A DNA stretch of 23,019 nucleotides from CG1-02-35-72 sp045046885 (GCA_045046885.1 JASFYX010000058.1:1-23019), one strand, 5' to 3'; positions 1 to 7,516 are shown, numbered from the stretch's first letter. Made by a program: numbers and translations. Notes: generated from the letters alone by a model not told the origin.

Positions 1-387
1 ATCCCTTTTAGAATAAATGGCTTAGATTTTTTAGTTTCAAATCTTTCTTCTAAAATTACACTAGCAATCTCTTTGTGCTCTTATTTGGTAATAATTTATA
101 CAATCTATTTGTTTAAGAAAATATTGCGTTATTTTAAAAATCTTAAAATATTTGATAATTATGTCATTGTGCAACTTAATAAAATAGGCTATTTATTAAT
201 TATCTCATCATTTTTAAATGCTGTACCCCTATTTATTTATCGCTTAATGGTCAAACAAAAATTCAGTATCAATATTGGTATTAGTTCTTTTATTTTGTTA
301 ATTTCATTAGGATTATTTTTTATGATTTTAAGCGAAGTTTTCAAAATTTCTCAAACTATGAAACAAGAAAACGATTTAACTGTTTAA
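1..387 (+). CDS. DUF2975 family membrane protein (5' end outside the window)
   Basis: The reading frame is open from base 1, so the true start lies upstream; the first in-window start-like codon is a TTG at 73. What is visible is hydrophobic, with about three membrane-spanning stretches, and it ends in a charged tail reading KQENDLTV. That ending (a conserved E-N-D-L-T) and the small Xre regulator one base downstream are the usual signature of DUF2975 proteins. These are integral inner-membrane proteins of unknown function, normally encoded with a YozG-like HTH partner. The pair is presumably co-transcribed. Family assignment rests on the C-terminal motif plus context and is fairly secure; the molecular role is unknown. 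Confidence 0.75.
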   Translation: MPFRINGLDFLVSNLSSKITLAISLCSYLVIIYTIYLFKKILRYFKNLKIFDNYVIVQLNKIGYLLIISSFLNAVPLFIYRLMVKQKFSINIGISSFILLISLGLFFMILSEVFKISQTMKQENDLTV

Positions 388-388
388 T

Positions 389-595
389 ATGGCTATTATA
401 ATTAATCTTGACGTCATGCTTGCCAAACGAAAAATGAAAAGTTATGAGCTATCAGAAAAAATAGGGATAACAAAAGCTAATTTGTCAATTCTTAAATCGG
501 GTAAAGCAAAAGCTATTCGCTTTTCTACTTTAGAAGCAATTTGTAAAGCTTTAGATTGTCAGCCTGCTGATATTTTAGAGTATATTCATGATTAA
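389..595 (+). CDS. small Xre/Cro-CI family HTH transcriptional regulator
   Basis: This 68-residue protein is almost entirely one helix-turn-helix domain of the YozG type. It runs from an N-terminal IIINLDVMLAKRKM segment, through ELSEKIGITKANLSILKSGK (the HTH proper, about residues 20-39), to IRFSTLEAICKALDCQPADI and the final LEYIHD. It has no ligand or oligomerisation domain. The ATG lies one base after the stop of the DUF2975 gene, so the two are almost certainly translated from one message. Known relatives are DNA-binding regulators that accompany DUF2975 membrane proteins. I infer that it controls its own operon, but no operator is visible because the promoter is outside the window. Confidence 0.9.
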   Translation: MAIIINLDVMLAKRKMKSYELSEKIGITKANLSILKSGKAKAIRFSTLEAICKALDCQPADILEYIHD

Positions 596-635
596 GTTAA
601 TTTGTGCAAGTTAAATTATCAACAAAAAATTTATA

Positions 636-822
636 TGTGTACCTACGGCACAATATTACATTGTTCAATTTTATTGTTATCCATATTAAATCCCTAAAGG
701 GATTTTTAGCCGCACTAAGTTTAACGTAGTTTTATAACCTGAGTTTATAAGTAGATTTTGTCCCAAAGGGACAATATATTTGTAATTAATATAATGATTA
801 TTCAACTGTGCCTTTAGGTACA
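636..822. repeat. cluster of four short palindromes in a 364-bp gene-free stretch
   Basis: The stretch 596-959 has no credible gene. It contains four hairpin-forming units: TGTACC-TAC-GGCACA at 638-652, AAATCCC-TAAA-GGGATTT at 688-705, TTGTCCC-AAA-GGGACAA at 758-774, and CTGTGCC-TTTA-GGTACAG at 806-823. The first and last are the same hairpin in opposite orientation (TGTGCC...GGTACA) and could also pair with each other; the two inner ones share a TCCC...GGGA core. Palindromes of this kind are commonly interspersed between Bacteroidota genes. An 81-codon minus-strand frame (686-931) across them is a by-product of the repeats. It is not clear whether the cluster ends transcription, stabilises mRNA or is a mobile remnant. 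Confidence 0.7.
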
Positions 823-959
823 GCATATGATTTAACCCATTATTAAAAGGACAATTCCCATAATGATAAACAATCCTATAATAACAAGGTATTGCCAAAT
901 ATTGGTAAAATAAGGATAGTATTTTTGCCATGTTTTTTTAAAACCCATCTTCAAAATAG

Positions 960-1898
960 TTAAAATGGCAAATTGGTTAAATCAACATTTCCGCCCGATA
1001 AAATAACACCGACTTTCTTATTTTTAAAACTCACATTATCTTTTAAAACAGCCGCAAAAGCAACTGCCGATGAAGGTTCTACTACAATTTTTAGACGCTC
1101 CCATATTAACTTCATGGCTGCTATTATTTCAGCTTCTTCAACACAAATTATATCTGAAACGTATTTCTGAATGATTGGAAAATTATTATTACCAAGCTGT
1201 GTTCTTAGACCATCAGCAATAGTATTGGTTGTTTTATTAGTTTCTATTTTACCCGATTTTAAAGAACAAAAAGCGTCATTGGCTTCTTGTGGCTCGCCTG
1301 CAAAAGTTGAGCAATTTTTACCAAAATAATGTGCTGCCAAAGCTGAGCCCGCAAGTAAACCACCTCCACCAACAGGTGTAATAATCACTTCTAAATCCGA
1401 ATGAACTTTTAACAATTCCATTGTAGCAGTTCCTTGCCCAATAATAACGGGGATATCGTTTGACGGATGGACAAAAGTAGCACCAGTCTCTCCCATTACC
1501 TCTTCAGCTTTTTGCTCACGTGCAATAGGCGTTGATGCGCTTTCTATAACAATACCACCATAACCTACAACCGCTTGTTTTTTAACTTGTGGGGCATTTC
1601 TTGGCATCACTATGTAGGCCTTTATCCCAATATTTCGTGCTGCTAAAGCAACGGCTTGTGCAAAATTTCCGGAGGAATGTGTTACAACGCCTTTAGCTTT
1701 TTGTTCGGATGTTAATTGTAATAAAGCATTGGTAGCACCACGCATTTTAAAAGCACCCATTTTCTGAAAATTCTCACATTTAAAGAACAATGATGCGCCT
1801 GAAATGTCATTCAATAAATGAGACATTAAAACAGGTGTATTGTGAATAAAAGGACTTATACGTTTTTGAGATTTTAGCAATTCTTCTTTAAAATTCAT
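960..1898 (-). CDS. PLP-dependent threonine/serine dehydratase family (threo-3-hydroxyaspartate ammonia-lyase / serine racemase-like)
   Basis: At 312 residues this is a fold-type II PLP enzyme with catalytic domain only; it lacks the C-terminal ACT regulatory domain of biosynthetic IlvA. The PLP lysine is K51 in NFQKMGAFKMRGA. The substrate loop is SSGNF (75-79), the phosphate-binding loop is GGGG (177-180), and the SGGN near the C terminus (301-304) carries the serine that contacts the pyridine nitrogen. E202 and D208 in GEPQEAND match the metal site of serine racemases. It removes ammonia from a hydroxy amino acid, giving a keto acid. The ENFQKMGAFK wording resembles threo-3-hydroxyaspartate ammonia-lyases, but threonine/serine dehydratase or serine racemase activity cannot be excluded from sequence. 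It is transcribed divergently from the aminotransferase. Confidence 0.9.
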   Translation of the reverse strand: MNFKEELLKSQKRISPFIHNTPVLMSHLLNDISGASLFFKCENFQKMGAFKMRGATNALLQLTSEQKAKGVVTHSSGNFAQAVALAARNIGIKAYIVMPRNAPQVKKQAVVGYGGIVIESASTPIAREQKAEEVMGETGATFVHPSNDIPVIIGQGTATMELLKVHSDLEVIITPVGGGGLLAGSALAAHYFGKNCSTFAGEPQEANDAFCSLKSGKIETNKTTNTIADGLRTQLGNNNFPIIQKYVSDIICVEEAEIIAAMKLIWERLKIVVEPSSAVAFAAVLKDNVSFKNKKVGVILSGGNVDLTNLPF

Positions 1899-1919
1899 TC
1901 ATTAAAATAATTAAGTCCC

Positions 1920-1927
1920 TAAAATTA
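1920..1927 (-). promoter_or_regulatory. possible -7 box for the dehydratase gene
   Basis: Read on the minus strand this is TAATTTTA, one mismatch from the Bacteroidota -7 consensus TAnnTTTG, 21 bases before the dehydratase ATG. No clear -33 element accompanies it, so this is a weak call. Confidence 0.3.
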
Positions 1928-1949
1928 GTCATAATTTCAATTAAATCTC

Positions 1950-1957
1950 TAAATTTG
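1950..1957 (+). promoter_or_regulatory. -7 promoter box upstream of the aminotransferase
   Basis: TAAATTTG matches the Bacteroidota -7 consensus TAnnTTTG exactly and ends 19 bases before the ATG at 1977. The expected -33 TTG is not evident. The position relative to the start codon matches the other exact boxes in this window, which supports it. Confidence 0.55.
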
Positions 1958-1976
1958 AGTACTAAGATTTATAAAT

Positions 1977-3134
1977 ATGTCTGCTATCAATACTTCAATA
2001 ATATCAAAATTACCAAACGCTCAAACCAGTATTTTTGCCGTGATGAGTGGTCTGGCAGCCAAAGAAAAGGCTCTAAATTTATCGCAAGGCTTTCCCAATT
2101 TTAAAACCTCAGAAACTTTAATCAATTTAGTGAGTGAGGCTATGAAAAAGGGCATTAACCAATATGCGCCTATGCCAGGAATCTTTAGCTTACGCGAAGC
2201 TATTGCAGAAAAATTAGAAAATTCTTATCACGTAAAATACAATCCCGAATCAGAAATAACAGTTACTGCTGGCGCTACTCAAGCTATTTTTACCATAATT
2301 GCCGCTTTTATAAACAAAGGCGATGAAGTGATTATTTTTACGCCAGCGTACGATTGCTACGAGCCAAGTGTTGAATTGTTTGGCGGAAAAGTGCATTCTG
2401 TAGCCTTAAAAGCGCCTGATTATAAAGCAGATTGGCAACAGATGAAATCTTTAGTAAATGCTAAGACTAAAATGATAATTATAAATACACCACATAATCC
2501 AACGGGAAGTATTTTACAAAAAGAGGACTTGATAGCACTACAAAATATTGTAGCCGATACTGATATTATCGTTTTAAGCGATGAAGTTTACGAACATATC
2601 ATTTTTGACGGCGAAAAGCACCAAAGTATTGCGCTGTTTCCTGATTTAATTCAGCGTTCTTTTATAGTCAAAAGTTTTGGTAAAACATTTCACCATACAG
2701 GTTGGAAATCGGGTTATGTAGCCGCCCCTGATTATTTGATGAAAGAATTTAGAAAAGCACATCAATTTAATGTGTTTTGTGTAAATCATCCTATTCAAGT
2801 AGGCTTGGCTCAGTTTTTAAAAACACCTGATAATTATCTCGGTTTGCCCGATTTTTATCAGCAAAAGCGCGATTATTTTTTAAGCCTTATTAAAGATTCT
2901 CGTTTTGAGTTTAAACCAGCTGGAGGTACTTATTTCCAGCTTTTGAGCTATAAAAATATAAGTGATGAAGGCGATTATGATTTTGCGGTAAGACTGACTA
3001 AAGAACACAAAATAGCTTCAATTCCTATTTCTGTATTTTATAAGGACAAGTACGATGCCAAAATGTTGCGTTTTTGTTTTGCTAAAACAAGCGAAACTTT
3101 AGAGCAAGCGGCAGAAATTCTGAATAAAATTTAA
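1977..3134 (+). CDS. methionine/glutamine-type aminotransferase (YbdL-like, class I)
   Basis: This 385-residue protein is a full-length class I aminotransferase. Visible motifs are the N-terminal LSQGFPNF (substrate-loop region, 35-42), the PLP ring-stacking Y125 in TPAYDCYEP, N174 in NPTG, D202 and Y205 in SDEVYE, the Schiff-base lysine K236 in SFGKTF, and R365 in MLRFCFAK for the substrate carboxylate. The whole pattern matches the YbdL/kynurenine-aminotransferase/glutamine-transaminase-K group. These enzymes transaminate 2-keto-4-methylthiobutyrate to methionine with glutamine or aromatic amino acids as donors. The downstream omega-amidase gene is the decisive context: it would destroy the 2-ketoglutaramate made when glutamine is the donor. 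Exact donor preference is inferred. Confidence 0.92.
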   Translation: MSAINTSIISKLPNAQTSIFAVMSGLAAKEKALNLSQGFPNFKTSETLINLVSEAMKKGINQYAPMPGIFSLREAIAEKLENSYHVKYNPESEITVTAGATQAIFTIIAAFINKGDEVIIFTPAYDCYEPSVELFGGKVHSVALKAPDYKADWQQMKSLVNAKTKMIIINTPHNPTGSILQKEDLIALQNIVADTDIIVLSDEVYEHIIFDGEKHQSIALFPDLIQRSFIVKSFGKTFHHTGWKSGYVAAPDYLMKEFRKAHQFNVFCVNHPIQVGLAQFLKTPDNYLGLPDFYQQKRDYFLSLIKDSRFEFKPAGGTYFQLLSYKNISDEGDYDFAVRLTKEHKIASIPISVFYKDKYDAKMLRFCFAKTSETLEQAAEILNKI

Positions 3135-3202
3135 AAGAGATTCTATCAGACTCATAAAAATGTAAAAAATTATTTAACTTAGTAGGGTATAAAAATTAAA
3201 TT

Positions 3203-3982
3203 ATGAAAGCCCTTAACATAACATTTTTACAATCTAATTTGATTTGGGAAGACATTTCTGCCAATCTCAATGCCTTTACATTAAAACTAAATCATTTCAA
3301 ACAAGCTGTAGATGTAATTATTTTACCCGAAATGTTTACTACTGGGTTTTCTATGAATGCTGAAAAATTAGCTGAAAAAATGACCGGTAAAACTGTGACT
3401 TGGATGCGCAGAAAAGCTAAAAAGTTAGATGCTCTAGTATTAGGAAGTCTCATAATTGAAGATAACGGATATTATTACAATAGATTAATAGCGGCTTTTC
3501 CAAATGCTACAGTTCAGTATTACGATAAGCATCATTTATTTACCCTATCGGGTGAGCATAAAGTTTACACTGCGGGACATGAACACTTACAAATTAACTA
3601 TAAAGGGTGGCATATTTGCCCGTTAGTTTGTTATGATTTGCGTTTCCCTGCTTGGGCTAGAAATACAACTAACTACGATATTTTAATTTATATTGCCAGT
3701 TGGCCTAAACCTAGAATTGATGCTTGGGACACGCTTTTAAAAGCACGTGCTATAGAAAACATGAGTTATGTAGTAGGTGTTAATCGTGTGGGGATAGATG
3801 GTAATAAATTAGAATATCCTGGTCATTCGGCTATTTATGATGCGTTGGGTAATAGATTAATTTCTTCTGAACCTCATAAAGATGAAATCGTCCAAATAGG
3901 CTTAAACAAAGCCTCACTCATAAATACTAGAGAGAAGCTTCAATTTTTAAAAGACAAAGATAACTTTGGTTTTATCAACTGA
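3203..3982 (+). CDS. nitrilase-superfamily omega-amidase (YafV/Nit2-like)
   Basis: This carbon-nitrogen hydrolase of 259 residues has the complete catalytic triad: E43 (ILPEMFTTGFS), K109 (YYDKHHLF) and C143 (CPLVCYDLRFP). A further conserved glutamate, E185, sits in ARAIENMSYV. The MFTTGFSMNAE wording and the FTLSGEHKVYTAG loop are characteristic of the YafV/Nit2 omega-amidase branch rather than of cyanide or plant nitrilases. It is predicted to hydrolyse 2-ketoglutaramate (and 2-ketosuccinamate) to the 2-keto acid and ammonia in the cytoplasm. It lies 68 bases after the aminotransferase on the same strand with no visible terminator between, so probably the same transcript. The transaminase plus omega-amidase pairing is a published explanation for the last step of methionine salvage. 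Confidence 0.92.
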   Translation: MKALNITFLQSNLIWEDISANLNAFTLKLNHFKQAVDVIILPEMFTTGFSMNAEKLAEKMTGKTVTWMRRKAKKLDALVLGSLIIEDNGYYYNRLIAAFPNATVQYYDKHHLFTLSGEHKVYTAGHEHLQINYKGWHICPLVCYDLRFPAWARNTTNYDILIYIASWPKPRIDAWDTLLKARAIENMSYVVGVNRVGIDGNKLEYPGHSAIYDALGNRLISSEPHKDEIVQIGLNKASLINTREKLQFLKDKDNFGFIN

Positions 3983-4039
3983 TACCCAAAAGGCTCGATA
4001 TACAGTTTCAAGTCTCATTGTAATCATTAAATACTGTGC

Positions 4040-4054
4040 TTCACTTTAAGTGAA
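4040..4054. repeat. small palindrome
   Basis: TTCACTT-T-AAGTGAA is a 7-bp perfect stem about 60 bases after the omega-amidase stop. It is not followed by a T-run, so it is a poor intrinsic terminator. It is probably a fragment of the interspersed repeats in this gap. Confidence 0.4.
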
Positions 4055-4121
4055 ATTCTGAATAAATAAATTAAAAAAACCTAACGAGTTTATCGCCACA
4101 GCTAGAGAAGTTAAAACTAAA

Positions 4122-4173
4122 AGACCTAACAGGTTTTCAGCCAAAGGCAGACAGGTAAAAACCTGTTAGGTCT
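4122..4173 (-). terminator. 16-bp inverted repeat (Bacteroidota interspersed repeat; possible terminator of the minus-strand gene)
   Basis: AGACCTAACAGGTTTT (4122-4137) and its exact reverse complement (4158-4173) enclose a 20-base loop. On the minus strand the stem is followed by TTTTAGTTTTAAC, so it could end the transcript of the small membrane-protein gene that stops at 4195. A second hairpin, ACAGGT-AAAA-ACCTGT (4151-4166), competes for the same right arm. A degenerate copy of the left arm (CCTAACGAGTTT) starts near 4080. The CCTAACAGGTTTT palindrome is a familiar interspersed repeat in Bacteroidota, so terminator use is inference. Confidence 0.55.
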
Positions 4174-4194
4174 GGATAAGATAACTTTTTGTAA

Positions 4195-4635
4195 TTAGCT
4201 TGCTGTAGAAAACCAAGCGTGCCATGGAATTTTTGAAAGAACCAACAATAAGGCTATCCCATAAAATACAGCAACTGTTTTAAATTTTGCCAAGTTTGTT
4301 TTTTTCTTTTTGTGTTTAGAAAAGCCTATAGTGATAAAAACAATAGCTAAAATCATCATTAAAGGATGTTCTACAACAAACAAACGTGTTGTAGGGTCTT
4401 TCATAGAAGCCCCCATACCAATCTCGCGCATGTGTTCATAAAAGGGCGACACGTAGTACATAATAAATCCTAAGATTAATTGAATATGTGCCGCAATAAG
4501 CGCAAATAAAGACAATCTTAAATCTTTATCTTTAAAATCTTTGTCTTTTATGGCTCCTATTAAAGCATTGACAAAAGCTAATATCAATACTAAAAGGACA
4601 ATGTAAGCCCAACCAGAATGCAAGTGTTTAATCAT
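4195..4635 (-). CDS. small four-helix membrane protein with conserved histidines (cytochrome b-like, function unknown)
   Basis: The 146-residue protein has four predicted membrane helices (about 9-29, 41-62, 90-106 and 119-138) and a basic cytoplasmic KHKKKK loop at 108-113. Histidines lie in or next to helices: H6, H50 (ALIAAHIQLILGF), H90 (VVEHPLMM) and H139 (PWHAW). That spacing looks like a small b-type cytochrome or haem-binding helix bundle, and flavobacterial relatives are sometimes labelled cytochrome B; haem binding is inference only. There is no signal peptide other than the first helix. It is a single gene behind its own TATATTTG box and follows the terminator of the TonB receptor. 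No partner gene is evident. Confidence 0.8.
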   Translation of the reverse strand: MIKHLHSGWAYIVLLVLILAFVNALIGAIKDKDFKDKDLRLSLFALIAAHIQLILGFIMYYVSPFYEHMREIGMGASMKDPTTRLFVVEHPLMMILAIVFITIGFSKHKKKKTNLAKFKTVAVFYGIALLLVLSKIPWHAWFSTAS

Positions 4636-4658
4636 AATTGTGTTTTTAATTTTGGGTT

Positions 4659-4666
4659 CAAATATA
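4659..4666 (-). promoter_or_regulatory. -7 promoter box upstream of the small membrane-protein gene
   Basis: On the minus strand this reads TATATTTG, an exact TAnnTTTG match, 23 bases before the ATG at 4635. It begins only four bases after the terminator hairpin at 4671-4699, so any -33 element falls inside that hairpin. Confidence 0.6.
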
Positions 4667-4670
4667 AATA

Positions 4671-4699
4671 AAAATCCCGCACCTTAGGTGCGGGATTTT
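4671..4699 (-). terminator. intrinsic terminator of the TonB-dependent receptor gene
   Basis: A perfect 13-bp stem, AAAATCCCGCACC / GGTGCGGGATTTT, with a TTA loop, lies 21 bases beyond the receptor stop codon at 4721. On the minus strand it is followed by TATTTATATTT. The GC-rich core and flanking A/T tracts make this the clearest terminator in the window; the symmetric A/T tracts could also let it act on plus-strand readthrough. Confidence 0.88.
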
Positions 4700-4720
4700 A
4701 AGATATCTAAACTTTAACTC

Positions 4721-7414
4721 TTAGAATTTAAATCTAAATGTTAAGTTGTAAGTTCTTCCATAACCCCAATATACACGGTTATCTACATTAACACCTCTCC
4801 AGTTAGTAGTAGAGCTTGTAGCTTCTCTACTTGTAGCAGATTCTGCAATGTAGTGTGTGTTTAATACATTATACACGTTTAAACGCATAATTAAAGTATC
4901 AAATATTTTTTGATGCTTAGTATTAAATGTGTAAGACATACCAGAGTTTATCAAATCATAGTCTGGTAACTCAAGTGCTTGTTTACCTGCTGCTGTAAAA
5001 TCTGTTGGATCTAAAGCGGCATATAAATTGCCGGCATGTCTCCAGTTAGCATCCATTTTAAATGTTTTTGACATTTTAAAAGTGAAACCTATATTAGAAG
5101 TGAATTGTGCAGCATCACCCACTTTTACACCATCTAAAAATAAAGTTGCAGACCCTAAAGGCGCTTGATCTCTATCAAATACGTCGGCTGTTATATTGTT
5201 TTTATAATGCCAGTTACCCACAGATACCATACCATAAACGTTAAATACATCAGCTGGACGGTATTTAAAGTCTAATTCCAAACCAGAGTGAACTTCTTCT
5301 ACATCTCTAAAGTTGGCAGTTCCTCTATCTGCTCCTATTGTAATAGATTTTGTTATCCAACGGTTTTTCCAAGAAGTGTTGTAAGCATTAAAGTGTACAG
5401 ATAATTTATCATTTCTGAATGTGTATCCAAATTCTTGCGCAAATACTTTTTCGTTTTGAACATCAGGATTTAGGTTGTTACCAAAGTTAATATAAACAGC
5501 GTCAAAATTAGGTTGTCTTGAATAATAGCCGGTGTTAACGAATATAGTATTATTGTCATCAAGATTGATATTCAGACCTCCTTTAATATTTCCTCCAGAT
5601 AAAGTCTCCCAATCAGTTTCTTGAGTTGCAGGTGGTTCTTTAAAGTATTCAATACGTTTGTACCCTTGGCTTGATAAAGCTCCTTGAATAAATCCTGTGA
5701 ATTTATCTTTAGTGTATTCTATTTGACCAAATACTCCAGCCCAACGGACTTTACCGTCGTTGTAATATTCAATTTTTTCTTGATCAGTTATACCTTGGAA
5801 AGGATTCCAGCTGGGAGAAGCTTCAACATAGCTACCAATTATTCTGTTAGGATTGTTTGAATCTCTATTATCAAGATAGTCATCTGCTCCCAAAATATCA
5901 TTAACTACACGGTAGTGAATACCTTTATAAGCACGTAAATCAGCACCTACAGAGTAAGTTAAATTTTCGCTAGCTACTGTTTCGTAATTAATAACAGTAC
6001 CATACCAGTTATGAGAATTCATAGAAGCACGACGTGTAAAACCATTGTTACGGTCATTAATAAATTGCCCAGAAGCATCTGGTGTTCTAACAGCTCCAAA
6101 AGCAGGTACATTCCCACCTGAATTCCATTTAACATAGTCATCAAATCTCAACAAGCCTGTATTAGGGTCTCTAAATTTGCTGTAATAATCTCTACCACCA
6201 TTTATTTTACCAATAGGACCTGTTCCGCCACCACGACCCCAAGAGCCATATACTACTGTAGAAAAAGTTGATTTATCATTAACTTTATAATCCCAGTTTA
6301 CAGACATTACGGGTTTGTGATAGAAGTTACGTCTCCAAGTATATTCTTTACCATTTAAGTAACCCCAGTTGTCATTAAATTTAAAATCGGGTTGCCCATC
6401 TTGAGCAGGGTTGAATTTGATAGAGTTTTTAATTTCGTAAGCACGAGAGTGTTGGTTGTGCCATTGAGGTGCTCCTGTAAATACAAACTGAATATTACTT
6501 TTTTCGTTAGATTCGTAACCTAAACCAATAAAGTAATTACTCGCTTCAAATTCTGTACCGTCAATATAACCAGAGCCGGTAGTGTGGCTAAATAAAATAG
6601 AGGCTGCAAAACCATTGTCTAATTTACCCGTATTGTAAGAGTAGGTAGCTTTTAAATAATCGTCATTACCAACAGAGGTAACAAAACTACCCCCTTCTTT
6701 TTGTTCGGTTGTTTTTGTTACAACGTTAATTGTACCTCCAACAGAAGAAATGGCTAATTTAGAAGACCCTAAACCGCGTTGCACTTGCATAGCTGTTGTA
6801 ACATCAGACAAACCTGCCCAGTTACTCCAATATACCCAACCATTTTCCATATCATTAACAGGAACCCCATTAATTAATACAGCTGTATTACGTTGATCAA
6901 ATCCACGAATATTGATACGCGCGTCACCAAATCCACCACCTTGTTTTGTGGCATACACAGAGGGTGTTGTGTTTAAAATTTCAGGGAATTCTTGAGACCC
7001 CAATTTTTCTTGAATGTCTGCAGCTCTAATAGTTGATACAGCGACAGGTGTTTTTCTTTCTGTTGCTAAATCAATTACACCAGTAACTACTACCTCTGTT
7101 AAAGTTTCTGAATCAGCTTCAAGCATAATAGTACCTAAATCTACAGTACCCCCTGATACACTAAAAGAAACTTTTTTTGTTTTGTAACCCAAAAATGATA
7201 CCTCTAAAGTACCACTAGCGGTTTTTACATTTAAAGCAAATTTACCGTCAAAATCGGTAGTTGCACCTACAGTAGTCCCTGCAACAAGCACACTAGCTCC
7301 TGGCAATGCACCACTGTTGTCTTTTACTACTCCTGTAAGTTTTCCTTGCGAAAACATTGCTGTACTTGTTACCATAACTATAGCAACTAACAGCCATTTT
7401 GTAATTTTTTTCAT
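4721..7414 (-). CDS. TonB-dependent outer-membrane receptor with CarboxypepD_reg-like domain
   Basis: The start was set at the ATG at 7414 (897 residues) because it begins a good signal peptide (MKKITKWLLVAIVMVTSTAM, cleaved near FSQ-GK). An upstream in-frame start at 7462 would add 16 residues that spoil it. Domains in order: a carboxypeptidase-D-like/CNA-B domain (about 24-100: GVVKDNSGALPGASV, DFDGKF, LGYKTKK); a plug domain (about 110-235: TEVVVTG, INIRGFDQRNTAVLINGVPV, GGTINVVTK); then a 22-strand barrel ending in the aromatic residue of FRFKF. It imports a substrate across the outer membrane using TonB energy. There is no SusD partner next door, so it is not a classical SusCD glycan system, and the substrate cannot be predicted. 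It follows pgi without a clear terminator but has a 183-base leader. Confidence 0.93.
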   Translation of the reverse strand: MKKITKWLLVAIVMVTSTAMFSQGKLTGVVKDNSGALPGASVLVAGTTVGATTDFDGKFALNVKTASGTLEVSFLGYKTKKVSFSVSGGTVDLGTIMLEADSETLTEVVVTGVIDLATERKTPVAVSTIRAADIQEKLGSQEFPEILNTTPSVYATKQGGGFGDARINIRGFDQRNTAVLINGVPVNDMENGWVYWSNWAGLSDVTTAMQVQRGLGSSKLAISSVGGTINVVTKTTEQKEGGSFVTSVGNDDYLKATYSYNTGKLDNGFAASILFSHTTGSGYIDGTEFEASNYFIGLGYESNEKSNIQFVFTGAPQWHNQHSRAYEIKNSIKFNPAQDGQPDFKFNDNWGYLNGKEYTWRRNFYHKPVMSVNWDYKVNDKSTFSTVVYGSWGRGGGTGPIGKINGGRDYYSKFRDPNTGLLRFDDYVKWNSGGNVPAFGAVRTPDASGQFINDRNNGFTRRASMNSHNWYGTVINYETVASENLTYSVGADLRAYKGIHYRVVNDILGADDYLDNRDSNNPNRIIGSYVEASPSWNPFQGITDQEKIEYYNDGKVRWAGVFGQIEYTKDKFTGFIQGALSSQGYKRIEYFKEPPATQETDWETLSGGNIKGGLNINLDDNNTIFVNTGYYSRQPNFDAVYINFGNNLNPDVQNEKVFAQEFGYTFRNDKLSVHFNAYNTSWKNRWITKSITIGADRGTANFRDVEEVHSGLELDFKYRPADVFNVYGMVSVGNWHYKNNITADVFDRDQAPLGSATLFLDGVKVGDAAQFTSNIGFTFKMSKTFKMDANWRHAGNLYAALDPTDFTAAGKQALELPDYDLINSGMSYTFNTKHQKIFDTLIMRLNVYNVLNTHYIAESATSREATSSTTNWRGVNVDNRVYWGYGRTYNLTFRFKF

Positions 7415-7508
7415 ATTAATATTTAGTTTTAAATTATGTTTCAAAACTGACACAAAAAACACTAAACAGCATTAAGGAATTGTTAAGAATTTTTGGTCAA
7501 TTTCTATG

Positions 7509-7516
7509 CGAAAATA
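7509..7516 (-). promoter_or_regulatory. possible promoter box of the TonB-dependent receptor gene
   Basis: Read on the minus strand as TATTTTCG, this is one mismatch from TAnnTTTG and sits about 95 bases before the chosen ATG, in an A/T-rich 183-base gap after pgi. A run TTTTGTTAAAAATTTTG precedes it, but the spacing to a -33 TTG does not fit well. No exact box was found in this gap. Confidence 0.35.

Noticed and set aside
1..595. Toxin-antitoxin module (small membrane protein plus Xre regulator)
   Set aside because: The C-terminal ENDLTV motif and the YozG-type regulator identify the DUF2975/HTH pair, which is not a known toxin-antitoxin type; the cut 5' end prevents more.
686..931. 81-codon open frame on the minus strand
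   Set aside because: It runs through three of the short palindromes, so its codons are dictated by repeat sequence; the composition is odd (many Tyr, Asn, His) and no domain is visible.
596..959. CRISPR-like array made of the regularly placed palindromes
   Set aside because: The units differ in sequence, spacing varies (about 48-70 bases), there are only four, and no cas genes are present.
1899..1976. Riboswitch (for example SAM-responsive) before the methionine-type aminotransferase
   Set aside because: The whole divergent gap is 78 bases of A/T-rich sequence with a promoter box 19 bases from the start; there is no room for or sign of an aptamer.
4721..7414. SusC/SusD polysaccharide utilisation locus
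   Set aside because: There is no SusD gene, glycosidase or sigma/anti-sigma pair beside the receptor, and it ends in its own terminator.
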